This document shows positions 7,770 through 16,671 of a DNA stretch of 64,000 nucleotides, one piece after another. This stretch comes from Bradyrhizobium sp. BR13661 (GTDB lineage Bacteria > Pseudomonadota > Alphaproteobacteria > Rhizobiales > Xanthobacteraceae). The number at the start of each line of letters is the position of its first letter. The first letter of the stretch is position 1. The notes beneath the pieces were generated by a model that worked only from the letters and a program-made list of their open reading frames with translations, was not told the origin of the DNA and did not search any database. Position numbers and translations under genes: made by a program. The stretch lies in contig NZ_JARXWB010000002.1 in assembly GCF_029892425.1 (NCBI RefSeq), positions 372,001-436,000 of the forward strand. The letters run 5' to 3'.

Positions 7770-8600
7770 CTACTTCCCCGTGAACACCGCCTTGCGCTTC
7801 TCGATGAAGGCCTGCACGGCCTCCTTGTGATCGGCGGTCGTGGTCAGGCGGATCAGCCGTTCGGCTTCGTGATCCCTGGCGGTTTCGAAATCGAACAACA
7901 GGGCCTCGTCCAGATTGTCCTTCATGTAGCGCAGCGCGAGGCGCGGACCTTCGGCGAGCGATTTTGCCAAAGCGAAAGCCTCGGCCTGAAGCTTGTCATC
8001 GGGCACGACGCGGTTGACGAGGCCGATTGTCTCGGCACGTGCCGCATCGACGCGGTCGCCGGTGAACAGCAGCTCACGCGCCCGCGCGGTGCCGACCAGG
8101 CGCGTCAGCAGCCAGGCGATGCCGTAATCGCCCGACAGCGCGATGCGGGCATAGCCGGTCGCGACGAAAGCCGATTGCGCGGCGATGCGGATGTCGCAGG
8201 CCATGGCGAGGGCAAGTCCGGCGCCGACCGCAGGGCCGGGGAGCGCCGCAATGGTCGGCTTGCGCACCGACACCAGCGCGCCGGTCAGCAGCCGCTGCCG
8301 CTCCTGCAGATCGGCGATGCGCTCTTCCAGCGACATCTCCAGCTTCTTGGGATCGCGATGCGCGCCCATGCCCTTGACGTTGCCGCCGGCACAGAACGCC
8401 TCGCCCGCACCGGTGATCAGCAGTGCGCCGACATCGGGACTCTCGCCGCATGTCCGGATCATCGTCCGCAGTGCCGGCGTCAGATTGTCCGACAGCGCGT
8501 TCCGCACCTCGGGGCGGTTCAGCGTGATGACAGCGACGCGATCGCGGATGACGCAGAGGAGTTCGTTGGTGCCGGTGTCGATGGTGGTTTCCGTGGTCAT
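7770..8600 (-). CDS. Enoyl-CoA hydratase/isomerase family protein
   Basis: A 276-residue crotonase-fold protein. The oxyanion-hole segment GEAFCAGGNVKGM (around residues 70-82) is present. The first catalytic position, normally Glu in GGGCEL, reads GAGLAL, and the second also lacks Glu, but an aspartate follows in SGDYG, a pattern seen in isomerase-type crotonases such as PaaG-like proteins. So an isomerase or other crotonase reaction is more likely than simple hydration; this is inference. The ATG at 8600 has an excellent AAGGAGG site, and the upstream SDR gene ends 10 bases before it, suggesting co-transcription. Confidence 0.85.
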   Translation of the reverse strand: MTTETTIDTGTNELLCVIRDRVAVITLNRPEVRNALSDNLTPALRTMIRTCGESPDVGALLITGAGEAFCAGGNVKGMGAHRDPKKLEMSLEERIADLQERQRLLTGALVSVRKPTIAALPGPAVGAGLALAMACDIRIAAQSAFVATGYARIALSGDYGIAWLLTRLVGTARARELLFTGDRVDAARAETIGLVNRVVPDDKLQAEAFALAKSLAEGPRLALRYMKDNLDEALLFDFETARDHEAERLIRLTTTADHKEAVQAFIEKRKAVFTGK

Positions 8601-8610
8601 GATTCCTCCT

Positions 8611-9312
8611 TCAAAACTTCTCCACCCAGGGCCGCAGCTCCAGCTCCCAGCTCCAGGCGCTGCGCGGCTGCTGCAGCACGTTCCAATAGCTCTCCGCGAT
8701 CGCATCGGGATCGAGCATCGAATCCGACTTGTCGGCCGGCTCGGTCCGCGCCGCGCTGCGGATGCCGCCGTCGATGACGAAATGCGCGACATGGATGCCT
8801 TGCGGCGACAATTCGCGCGCCATGCTCTGTGCGAGCCCGCGCAGTGCGAACTTGCCCATCGCGAACGGCGCCGACTGCGCATAGCCCTTGACGCTGGCGG
8901 AGGCACCGGTGAACAGGATCGCACCATGCTGGTTCGGCAGCATGCGCTTTGCGGCCTGTTGCGCCACCAGGAAGCCGCCATAGGCGCTGACGGCGATCGC
9001 GTTCGCAACGTCGGCCGGCACCAGATCGACGAACGGCCCACGCGCGCGGCCGCTCGCATTGTAGACGACGAGGTCGGGCGTGCCGATCTCGCGCTCGACC
9101 AGGCCAAACAGCCGCTCGACCTCCTCAGGCTCGGTGGCGTTGCAGGCATAGGCCTTCGCACCCGTCTGGCTGCAGAGCGCGCCAAGCTTCTCGATCTTGC
9201 GCGCGGCCAGCCCGACGCGGATGCCTTGCGCGGACAGCAGCCGTGCCAGCGAGGCGCTCAGGCCTTCGCCGGCGCCGACGATGAGGGCGATCTTGTATTT
9301 CGGATGTTCCAT
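8611..9312 (-). CDS. SDR family protein with altered active site
   Basis: A 233-residue Rossmann-fold short-chain dehydrogenase-like protein. The nucleotide-binding loop is VGAGEGLSAS, lacking the full TGxxxGxG pattern, and the catalytic YxxxK position reads F150-A-M-G-K154, so the tyrosine is phenylalanine. The NNAG motif is replaced by YNASG. It therefore may bind a nucleotide or CoA thioester without being a normal oxidoreductase. It lies 10 bases upstream of the crotonase gene and divergent from an acyl-CoA dehydrogenase gene, placing it in acyl-CoA metabolism. Conserved relatives with the same PFAMGK wording exist, to my recollection. Confidence 0.82.
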   Translation of the reverse strand: MEHPKYKIALIVGAGEGLSASLARLLSAQGIRVGLAARKIEKLGALCSQTGAKAYACNATEPEEVERLFGLVEREIGTPDLVVYNASGRARGPFVDLVPADVANAIAVSAYGGFLVAQQAAKRMLPNQHGAILFTGASASVKGYAQSAPFAMGKFALRGLAQSMARELSPQGIHVAHFVIDGGIRSAARTEPADKSDSMLDPDAIAESYWNVLQQPRSAWSWELELRPWVEKF

Positions 9313-9557
9313 GATGTGGTCTCTGGCGTGATCTTTCGGGGACAGGACGCCGCTGATCTATGTATCCGCAATGCGGACGGCCAGCCGCGCCGATCACAAT
9401 TCCGCAGAGCGAATTGATCCTTCACGGCGATCATGCCTCCCTGACAATTTGCAGCTTTATCGCCTGTCGCGATGGGAGCATGATCGACATCATCTCAAGC
9501 GGCAAGCGCCAAATGAGCGCTCAGAATTGCCGCCGGGCGGAAACGAAGAGGACGATC

Positions 9558-11342
9558 ATGCACAAGCCGGTCACGGGGCAGCCGAAAAATGTCGCGGCCG
9601 GGCAGGCCGGCCTGCTGGCGCCCGATACCACGGGGATGAATTTCTATCGCGCCGATCAGGCGCTGACGGATCTCTTGCGCATCCATCTGCCTGATACGCT
9701 GTTCCGCCACATCGAGCCGCATCTCGATCGGCTCGGCGAGCTCGCTGGCGGTCATCTCGACGAATGCGCACGGCTTGCCGACCGGCACACGCCGATCCTG
9801 CACCAGCGCGACAAGTTTGGCCGCGACGTGCAGTGGATCGAATATCACCCGGCCTATCGCGAGCTGGAGAACGCCGCGTTCGGCGAATTCGGTATCCACG
9901 CGCTCTCGCTCGCTAAGGGCATCATGGGATGGCCGGACAAATATCCTGTCGTCGCCAAGCACGCCTTTACGTTTCTGTTCAACCAGACCGAATTCGGCAT
10001 GGGCTGCCCGATCAACGTCACTGACGGTTGCGCAAAACTGCTGGCGAATTTCGGCAGCGAGGCGCTGAAGGCGAAATATCTGGACGGCCTGACCTCGACC
10101 GACATGAGCAAGCTGACGCAGGGCGGCCAGTTCATGACCGAGAAGGAAGGCGGCTCCGACGTCGGCACGCTCACGACGACGGCGGTGCAGGAGGGCGATC
10201 ATTGGCGCCTCCATGGCGAGAAATGGTTCTGCTCGAATGCCGATGCCAAGGTCGTGATGTTGCTGGCGCGTCCCGAAGGCGCCGGCCCCGGAACGCGCGG
10301 CGTCGGCCTGTTCCTGATGCCGCGCTTCCTCGACGACGGCTCGCAGAACCACTACCGGATCGTGCGCCTCAAGGACAAGCTCGGCACCCGCTCGATGGCC
10401 TCGGGGGAGATCAAGCTTGAAGGCGCGATCGCCTATGCCGTCGGCAAGCTCGATCGCGGTTTTGTGCAGATGGCCGAGATGGTGAACTCCTCGCGGCTGT
10501 CGAACGGCGTGAAATCCGCCGCGCTGATGCGCCGCGCCTATCATGACGCGCTTGCCGTGGCGGCGAATCGCGTGGTGTTCGGCAACCGCATCATCGATCT
10601 GCCGCTCGGCCGTCGCCAGATGCTGAAGATCATGCTGCCGGTCGAGCAGGCGCTGTCGATGAGCTTCCTCACCGCCGATGCGCTCGACCGCGCAGAAGCC
10701 GGCAGTCAGGATGCGGCGGCGCTGCTGCGCATTCTGACACCGACCCTGAAATTCCGAGCAACCCGCGATGCGCGCAAGGTTTGCGGCGATGCCCTCGAGA
10801 TGCGCGGCGGCATCGGCTATATCGAGGAATTCGCGACGCCGCGCCTGCTGCGCGATGCGCATCTCGGCTCGGTCTGGGAAGGCACCGGCAACATCGTCGC
10901 CATCGATGCGCTCAGGCGCGCGGTCGGCCGCCATGGTGCCGAGTCTGCGCTCTCAGCCGATCTGCACGCGCGGCTCGACGACAGCGCCTCGGTGCCGCAG
11001 GCCTGGCGCGACAATTTGCGCGGCTTCGTCGACCGTGCGGTCGGCTTTGCGCGTGAGGTCGCGAGCAAGTCCGAGAACGAGGCCGATGCGCGCCGCGCCA
11101 CCAGCCTGCTCTATCACGTCGCAAGCGCCGTCGTGCTCGCCTGGGAAGCCCACCGCATCCACGACATGCGCGGCGATGCGCGTCGACTGCTGCTGTCGCG
11201 CCTCGTGATCGACCACCGGGTCGCGCCGGCCGATCCGTTCCGGCTGACGGAAAATGCCGCGCAAGCGAAGATCGCCGCGCTGCTGCTCGGCGATCGCGAT
11301 GCTGCGATGAGCGAGGTTGGCGAACTGGTTCTGGCAGCGTAG
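9558..11342 (+). CDS. Acyl-CoA dehydrogenase family protein (AidB-like)
   Basis: A 594-residue flavoprotein, longer than the 380-residue short/medium-chain enzymes. It has the FAD/acyl-CoA-binding EKEGGSDV segment near residue 197, KWFCSN strand, and the C-terminal GGIGYIEEFATPRLLRDAHLGSVWEGTGNI block carrying the region of the catalytic acid. These features and a roughly 120-residue C-terminal helical extension are typical of the AidB/long acyl-CoA dehydrogenase branch. The ATG at 9558 was chosen over an upstream in-frame start at 9360, which would run through the divergent promoter region. The alcohol dehydrogenase gene follows after 44 bases. Confidence 0.87.
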   Translation: MHKPVTGQPKNVAAGQAGLLAPDTTGMNFYRADQALTDLLRIHLPDTLFRHIEPHLDRLGELAGGHLDECARLADRHTPILHQRDKFGRDVQWIEYHPAYRELENAAFGEFGIHALSLAKGIMGWPDKYPVVAKHAFTFLFNQTEFGMGCPINVTDGCAKLLANFGSEALKAKYLDGLTSTDMSKLTQGGQFMTEKEGGSDVGTLTTTAVQEGDHWRLHGEKWFCSNADAKVVMLLARPEGAGPGTRGVGLFLMPRFLDDGSQNHYRIVRLKDKLGTRSMASGEIKLEGAIAYAVGKLDRGFVQMAEMVNSSRLSNGVKSAALMRRAYHDALAVAANRVVFGNRIIDLPLGRRQMLKIMLPVEQALSMSFLTADALDRAEAGSQDAAALLRILTPTLKFRATRDARKVCGDALEMRGGIGYIEEFATPRLLRDAHLGSVWEGTGNIVAIDALRRAVGRHGAESALSADLHARLDDSASVPQAWRDNLRGFVDRAVGFAREVASKSENEADARRATSLLYHVASAVVLAWEAHRIHDMRGDARRLLLSRLVIDHRVAPADPFRLTENAAQAKIAALLLGDRDAAMSEVGELVLAA

Positions 11343-11386
11343 GCTGCACGCCACGATCAAACAAAAAACGCGACAGGGAGTGCTCG

Positions 11387-12475
11387 ATGAAGGCCGCCGT
11401 CCTCTATGAAGTGAACAAGCCGCTGGTCATCGAGGATGTCAGCCTGCCGAAGCCGGGGCCGCGCGAGGTCCTGATCCGCACTGCGGTCGCCGGCCTCTGC
11501 CACTCCGACTTGCACTTCATGGAGGGCCTTTACCCGCACCCGCTGCCAGCGGTGCTCGGGCATGAGTCCGCCGGCATCGTCGAGCAGGTCGGCTCTGATG
11601 TCACTTACGTGAAGCCCGGCGATCACGTCGTCACGTGTCTTTCCGTGTTTTGCGGCACCTGCGACAATTGCACCACCGGCCGCACCGTGCTCTGCACCGA
11701 CACCACGGTGAAGTTGCTGCCTGGCGTCTCGAACCGCATGCAATGGTCGAAGCCGGAGAAACTGCACCAGTTCCTCAACCTCTCGTCCTTCGCCGAGCAG
11801 ATGCTGGTGCACGAGAACGCTATCGTCAAAATCAGGAAAGAAATGCCGCTCGATCTCGCTGCGCTGATCGGCTGCGGCGTCATCACCGGCTATGGCGCGG
11901 TGGTGAACACCGCGAAGGTGACCGCGGGCGAGACCGTGGCCGTGATCGGCTGCGGCGGCGTCGGCATGGCCGCGATCAACGGCGCGCAGATTGCCGGCGC
12001 CGGCCGTATCATCGCCATCGACACCAATCCCGCAAAACTCCAGCTTGCGACCAAGCTGGGCGCGACCGACATCATCAACCCCGCCGACGGCGACGTGGTG
12101 AAGCAGGTGCGCGATCTCACCAATGGCGGCGTGCATCATTCCTTCGAGGTGCTGGGCCGCAAGGAAACCGCCGAGCAGGCGTTCGCCATGCTCGCCTCCG
12201 GCGGCACCGCCACCATCGTCGGCATGATCCCGTTCGGCCAGAAGATCGAGCTGCACGGCTTCGACTTTTTGCGCGAGCGCCGGATCCAGGGCTCGTCGAT
12301 GGGCTCCAATCATTTCCGCGTCGACATGCCGCGCCTGGTCGATTTCTACCTGCGCGGCCGGCTGCATCTGGAGGACTGGATCTCGGCCAAGCTCAAGCTC
12401 AGCGAGATCAACGAGGGCTTTGCCAACATGAAGGCCGGCAAGACGCTGCGCAGCGTGATTGTGTTCGATAGCTGA
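11387..12475 (+). CDS. Zinc-dependent alcohol dehydrogenase (MDR family)
   Basis: A 362-residue medium-chain dehydrogenase. The catalytic zinc ligands C38 and H59 (GLCHSD, GHES) and the four structural-zinc cysteines at 89, 92, 95 and 103 (CGTCDNC...C) are all present. The Rossmann motif GCGGVG is near residue 188. It should oxidise an alcohol or reduce an aldehyde with NAD(P); the wording resembles the class III-like, bacterial broad-specificity group. AGGGAG precedes the ATG. Co-orientation with the acyl-CoA dehydrogenase 44 bases upstream suggests a shared transcript for alcohol-to-acyl-CoA metabolism. Confidence 0.9.
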   Translation: MKAAVLYEVNKPLVIEDVSLPKPGPREVLIRTAVAGLCHSDLHFMEGLYPHPLPAVLGHESAGIVEQVGSDVTYVKPGDHVVTCLSVFCGTCDNCTTGRTVLCTDTTVKLLPGVSNRMQWSKPEKLHQFLNLSSFAEQMLVHENAIVKIRKEMPLDLAALIGCGVITGYGAVVNTAKVTAGETVAVIGCGGVGMAAINGAQIAGAGRIIAIDTNPAKLQLATKLGATDIINPADGDVVKQVRDLTNGGVHHSFEVLGRKETAEQAFAMLASGGTATIVGMIPFGQKIELHGFDFLRERRIQGSSMGSNHFRVDMPRLVDFYLRGRLHLEDWISAKLKLSEINEGFANMKAGKTLRSVIVFDS

Positions 12476-12488
12476 GCAACGGTGGCGT

Positions 12489-12522
12489 GTAGCCCGGATT
12501 TCGCTGCGCTCCCTCCGGGCCA
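12489..12522. repeat. Dispersed palindrome, TAGCCCGGAT family
   Basis: CCCGGA and TCCGGG flank TTCGCTGCGCT, the common rhizobial intergenic element reading TAGCCCGGAT...CCGGGC. It sits between the convergent alcohol dehydrogenase and amidase genes, where the hairpin could help end both transcripts. Confidence 0.65.
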
Positions 12523-12549
12523 CGAGACCTGCGCAATGACGAGGCGCCG

Positions 12550-14022
12550 CTAATCGTCAAACATCTTCGGCGGCACGAACCCGCCGAACTCACGCTCGAT
12601 CAGCTCGGCGAGCTTTAGCGGCGTGCGGTCCTCCAGCCACGGGCCGACGATTTGCACGCCGACCGGCAATCCGTCAGGCGCAAAGCCGGTCGGGATCGCG
12701 GTCGAGGGCAGGCCGGGGAGGGTGGCGATGCCAGGCCAGGCGAGCTGGTCAGTGTAGACGTGTGCCTTGCCATCGATCGTGATGCGGCGCTGCTCCTGGT
12801 CCGGCGAATGGTCATGCGGATAGGCCGCAATCGGCATCACCGGGCAGATCACGGCGTCGAACGTCTTGAACAGCTCGCGCCATTGCGCGCGAAGCCGCGT
12901 GCGTCCGCCGTTCGCCATTTGCCAGTCGCGATGACTGAGTGCGATGCCGCGCAGCCGCTCGGCTGCGAGGCTGGTGTCGCTGTCCGGCAGAGCCTCAGCC
13001 GCTTTCTTCGCGCCCGCATACACGTCAGGCGGGAAACCCGCGCCGAGGAACGACAGCAGCATGCGCATGTAGAGCCGCGACGATGCCGCGAAATCCGGCA
13101 GCAGCGGACTGCTGCGCTCGATCTTCACGCCCGCCTTGGTGAGGTTGTCGGCCAGCGCGTTGATGGTGCCGCGCACGGCGGTGTCGGTCGGCAGCACCGG
13201 ATCTGTGTCGACCACTAGCACCCGGAAATCCCTGAACGCGCTGTGCCGTGCCGCCGGCAATTCGAGCCGATAGGCGAGGCCCGCATCGATCGGATCAGGT
13301 CCAGCCATGACGTCGAGCAACAGCGACAAATCGGCAGCGCTGCGCGCCATCGGGCCGATCACCGAAAGATCGCGCTCGAACGGCAAGGCCGGCAGCGGTG
13401 GCGGCGTGTGCCCGCGCATCGCTACGAGGTTGAAGGTCGGTTTGTGCGCATAGACGCCGCAATGGAACGCCGGCACGCGCAAGCTGCCGCCGATATCGGA
13501 GCCGATCGACAGCGGGCCATAGCCCGCCGCAAGCGCCGCCGAGGAGCCGCCCGACGAGCCGCCAGGGGTTCGGCCGAGATCGTAGGGATTGTTGGTGGTT
13601 CCGTAGATGTCGTTGTAGCTCTGCCAGTCTGCGAGGGCGAGCGGCACGTTGGTCTTGCCGATCACGACGGTGCCGGCGTCCTTCACCCGTGTCACCGGCA
13701 GCGAATCTTCCTTGGCGATGAAGTCTCTTTGCGCGGGATTACCCCAGGTCGTGGGCAGGCCGGCGATATTGTAGGATTCCTTCACCGTCATCGGCAGGCC
13801 GAGCAGCGGCTTTCGCTCACCGCGGGCCAATGCGGCGTCCGCCTCGCGCGCGGCGCTCAGTGCGCGGTCGAAATCCCGGACGCAGATCGCGTTGACCTTG
13901 CCATCGTGACGTTCGATGCGATCGATCGCATCCTGTGTGAGCTCGACGGCGGAGACCTTCTTCGCCGTCAATGCGGCCGACAGCTCGACCGCGCTCTTGA
14001 AACTCCATTCCGATTTGGCCAC
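12550..14022 (-). CDS. Amidase (amidase-signature family)
   Basis: A 490-residue amidase-signature hydrolase with the complete Ser-cisSer-Lys triad: K81 in TVKES, S156 in GGSSGGSSA and S180 in DIGGSLR. Such enzymes release ammonia from carboxamides or act on aryl-alkyl amides; substrate is not predictable. The start is a GTG at 14022, selected because an AGGAG site lies six bases upstream, whereas an ATG at 14079 has none. It stands alone, convergent with the alcohol dehydrogenase and 91 bases downstream of the cytochrome b561 gene. Confidence 0.9.
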   Translation of the reverse strand: MAKSEWSFKSAVELSAALTAKKVSAVELTQDAIDRIERHDGKVNAICVRDFDRALSAAREADAALARGERKPLLGLPMTVKESYNIAGLPTTWGNPAQRDFIAKEDSLPVTRVKDAGTVVIGKTNVPLALADWQSYNDIYGTTNNPYDLGRTPGGSSGGSSAALAAGYGPLSIGSDIGGSLRVPAFHCGVYAHKPTFNLVAMRGHTPPPLPALPFERDLSVIGPMARSAADLSLLLDVMAGPDPIDAGLAYRLELPAARHSAFRDFRVLVVDTDPVLPTDTAVRGTINALADNLTKAGVKIERSSPLLPDFAASSRLYMRMLLSFLGAGFPPDVYAGAKKAAEALPDSDTSLAAERLRGIALSHRDWQMANGGRTRLRAQWRELFKTFDAVICPVMPIAAYPHDHSPDQEQRRITIDGKAHVYTDQLAWPGIATLPGLPSTAIPTGFAPDGLPVGVQIVGPWLEDRTPLKLAELIEREFGGFVPPKMFDD

Positions 14023-14113
14023 GACATGCTCCTGCGCTTCCACTCGAGGGATGATGCGCAGTTTTAGCCGATGCCGCAACCGTCGTTTGATCGCAGTTGA
14101 TCTGCTTGGGATG

Positions 14114-14644
14114 TTACCCCGGCAACATTCGTTGCATTACGCGATCGCGATAGACGAAGGCGTGTGTGAGCGCGGCACCGATGTGAACGAGGAGGGTGAT
14201 GAGCAGCGCCAATTCCATCGCCTGGTGGAGGCCCTCGATGGCCCGGCCGGCGGCTGCGTTGGCGGACGCCAGCATCGGCAGCGGCACGAGGTAGAACAAC
14301 GAAACGGACCAGCCGCGGAAGGACGCAAACAGCCAGCCGGAGAGCGTCGCCGCCAGCACCAGCGCGTAGAGCAGCCAGTGGACGACCTCCGATGAGACGC
14401 GCTGCCAGGCGGGGAGCGCGCTTTCGGGCGCCACCGGATGGGTGACGCGCCAGAACAGACGGAGAGCTGTCAGCACCAGGATCGTGATTCCGACCGAGAT
14501 ATGAAAGTTCATGCTGGCGCCTGGGCTCATGTCCGGATGGATATCCGGCATCAGCCAGCCGATCGGATATTGCACGGCCAGCAGCGCGACGATGAGCCAG
14601 TGGAAGATCTTGGCAGGCGTGCCGTATTGAAGACGGGTGGTCAT
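14114..14644 (-). CDS. Cytochrome b561
   Basis: A 176-residue integral membrane di-haem cytochrome of the prokaryotic b561 family, with four predicted transmembrane helices. The expected haem-ligand histidines are H15, H48, H140 and H154. Family members shuttle electrons between quinol and periplasmic or cytoplasmic acceptors, including superoxide in the E. coli CybB case. The gene follows an outer-membrane-like protein gene and MbfA on the same strand, but at 29 bases or more, so co-transcription is possible, not certain. Confidence 0.9.
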   Translation of the reverse strand: MTTRLQYGTPAKIFHWLIVALLAVQYPIGWLMPDIHPDMSPGASMNFHISVGITILVLTALRLFWRVTHPVAPESALPAWQRVSSEVVHWLLYALVLAATLSGWLFASFRGWSVSLFYLVPLPMLASANAAAGRAIEGLHQAMELALLITLLVHIGAALTHAFVYRDRVMQRMLPG

Positions 14645-14673
14645 GAAGATGCTGCCGTTGAATGCCGCGCTGG

Positions 14674-15525
14674 TCAGGGCTGGAAGGCTCGCGCTGCGGC
14701 GTGGGTGAACGGATTGACCGGCCCGCTGCTCATGCGTGTATCCGGCTTCTGACCGGGCACAGGAAAGGCGTAACCGATGATGGTCTTGACCACGAACCGA
14801 TCAGACGCTGGCGTCAGTCCGTAGCCGACGCCGAAATTCACGTCGAACACGCCGGCCTTGAAATCGGTGACGGCAAACAGCGTGTGCTGCTGGTCGGAGA
14901 ACCTGTCGAAGTGCCCGATCTGGCCGAGATCGCTGTAGTACTCGAATCCTGCGAACAGGTCGTCGCCGAACTTCCGCGCAATGCGAGCGGCCGGAGTGAA
15001 ATGCTGTTCAGCAAATCTGCCGAAATGGATATCGACGATCGGATTGACGATGAACTCGTAGTCGCTGTTTCGCACCCCGATGATGGGACGAATCTCCATC
15101 GAGAAGCGGGATTGGGAGAATGGCGGTGTCTCGTTGCTGAATTCGAAGTTCACGCCGTAGAAAAAATTGCGCTGTTCGGCATGCGGCGAAACAAACAGCG
15201 TTCGCAGCTTGAAGGCGTCAGAATAGAAGCGCTCGTCCTGAATTGAGAACGGCAGGTAGAGTCCGACCTCCCACCAGTCGGTCACGCCGTAGGCGAATTC
15301 CGGGGTGCCGTTCAGGCTGTGATTTGACGCGAGTCCCCCGGGAAAGGGCGGATTCTTCTGGCCGAGCGCGACGTAGTTCAGATGCTGCTGAATCGTGAAT
15401 TGGCCGATCTCGGCAATGCCGGCATTGTAGACTTGGATCTCGTCGGTGGCATGTGCGTTCGACGCAAGCAGAACCATTACACCGGCGAGGCTCGCGACCG
15501 CGATGGTTGAACGTATCAGCTTCAT
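14674..15525 (-). CDS. Secreted beta-rich (outer-membrane-like) protein
   Basis: A 283-residue protein with a clear signal peptide (MKLIRSTIAVASLAG..., cleavage probably after NAHA). The mature part is rich in alternating aromatic/polar strands, for example YGVTDWWEVGLYLPF and FDVNFGVGYGLT, as in outer-membrane beta-barrels related to proteins annotated as transporters or OMP-like hypotheticals. The ATG at 15525 is preferred over a GTG at 15534 because AGGTGA lies six bases upstream. It begins ten bases after the mbfA stop, so it is probably co-transcribed with mbfA and could share its iron regulation. Confidence 0.7.
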   Translation of the reverse strand: MKLIRSTIAVASLAGVMVLLASNAHATDEIQVYNAGIAEIGQFTIQQHLNYVALGQKNPPFPGGLASNHSLNGTPEFAYGVTDWWEVGLYLPFSIQDERFYSDAFKLRTLFVSPHAEQRNFFYGVNFEFSNETPPFSQSRFSMEIRPIIGVRNSDYEFIVNPIVDIHFGRFAEQHFTPAARIARKFGDDLFAGFEYYSDLGQIGHFDRFSDQQHTLFAVTDFKAGVFDVNFGVGYGLTPASDRFVVKTIIGYAFPVPGQKPDTRMSSGPVNPFTHAAARAFQP

Positions 15526-15534
15526 CGCCGTCAC

Positions 15535-16506
15535 CTATGCCGCCCCGATCAGGATGCCGACGGCCAGCACGATCGCGCCGCCGAGCACGATCTGGAATAC
15601 GGCCTGCAGGAACGGCGTATCCATATAACGCGCGCGGATGAAGGCGATTGCCCAGAGTTCGAAGAACACGACGATGCCGGCGATGGCAGTCGCGATCCAG
15701 AATGCGTTGGCCCAGCTGTCGGGCACGAGATAGGGCATGGTGTGTCCAAGCCCGCCGAGCGTTGTCATTGCGCCGCAGGTGATGCCGCGCAGCCATGGCG
15801 AGCCGCGCCCCGTCAGCGAACCATCGTCCGACAGCGCCTCCGCAAAGCCCATGCTGATGCCGGCGCCGATCGAGGCGGCAAGGCCGACGAGAAAAGTTTG
15901 CCAGTTCTGATGCGTGGCGAAGGCCGCCGCAAACAGCGGCGCCAGTGTCGAGACCGAGCCGTCCATCAACCCGGCAAGGCCCGGCTGCACATATTGCAGC
16001 ACGAACATCCGACGGCTGGTCCGGTCTTCCTCGGCGCGCACGTCGGAGCTCAGGATCTGGTCCGTCAGCTTCGCGGCCATCGTTTCGTGGCCTTTCTCGG
16101 CTTCGGCGAGATCGCCGAGCAGGCGGCGCACCCCGACATCCTGCGCCTGTTCGGCGGCTTTCACGTAAAAGCGCTCGGCCTGCATTTCCATCGTCTCGAC
16201 CTCCCTCCGGATGGTGTCGAGCGGCAGGTTCTTGGTGAGCCAGACCGGGCGGCGACGCAGGAAGCCCTTGACGTCCTCGCGGCGAATGGGCGGCAGGTGC
16301 GGACCGAAACGCTGCTCGTAGGTTTCCAGCAGCATGTGGCGATGTCCGCGCTCTTCCTCGGCCATCTCCTCAAAAATCTTGGCGGAATCCGGATAGCGCT
16401 CCTTCAGATCCTCGGCGAAGCTCATATAGATGCGGCTGTCCTCCTCCTCGGAGGAGATCGCGACCGCAAGCACCTCGCGCTCGGTCAGATCGGCAAAGTT
16501 CTTCAC
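15535..16506 (-). CDS. mbfA: Membrane-bound ferritin-like iron exporter MbfA
   Basis: A 323-residue protein joining an N-terminal ferritin-like four-helix domain (residues 1-150; iron-ligand candidates in SSEEEDS and EERGH at 51-55, and in EKGHET) to a C-terminal CCC1/VIT1-like membrane domain of about five helices. In Bradyrhizobium and Agrobacterium, MbfA exports iron and protects against iron and peroxide stress, and it is repressed by Irr. A perfect ICE-like palindrome lies 19 bases upstream, matching this known control. The start is GTG, with only a weak AGGG site. A beta-rich secreted protein gene follows ten bases downstream. Confidence 0.93.
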   Translation of the reverse strand: MKNFADLTEREVLAVAISSEEEDSRIYMSFAEDLKERYPDSAKIFEEMAEEERGHRHMLLETYEQRFGPHLPPIRREDVKGFLRRRPVWLTKNLPLDTIRREVETMEMQAERFYVKAAEQAQDVGVRRLLGDLAEAEKGHETMAAKLTDQILSSDVRAEEDRTSRRMFVLQYVQPGLAGLMDGSVSTLAPLFAAAFATHQNWQTFLVGLAASIGAGISMGFAEALSDDGSLTGRGSPWLRGITCGAMTTLGGLGHTMPYLVPDSWANAFWIATAIAGIVVFFELWAIAFIRARYMDTPFLQAVFQIVLGGAIVLAVGILIGAA

Positions 16507-16524
16507 GGGTGGCCCTGCTATCAG

Positions 16525-16541
16525 TTTAGAATAGTTCTAAA
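16525..16541. promoter_or_regulatory. ICE motif (Irr box) upstream of mbfA
   Basis: TTTAGAATAGTTCTAAA is a perfect 7-3-7 palindrome matching the iron-control element bound by Irr in Rhizobiales. It sits 19 bases upstream of the mbfA start, a position where Irr binding would block RNA polymerase. Confidence 0.88.
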
Positions 16542-16671
16542 GCGATATAGGCTGCAAATCGTTCAGGGTCAATTCACCGGAAAAATTCGATCCCTTGTGT
16601 GCGCGAGTACGGATCGGAATCGCATGTGCCGTATTGCGTCAGGTTCGCATCAGCAAGTGACGGGGTAAGCA

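Noticed and set aside
9495..10934. 479-codon minus-strand frame over the acyl-CoA dehydrogenase gene
   Set aside because: Antisense shadow of a well-supported gene; Arg/His/Ala-rich and without motifs.
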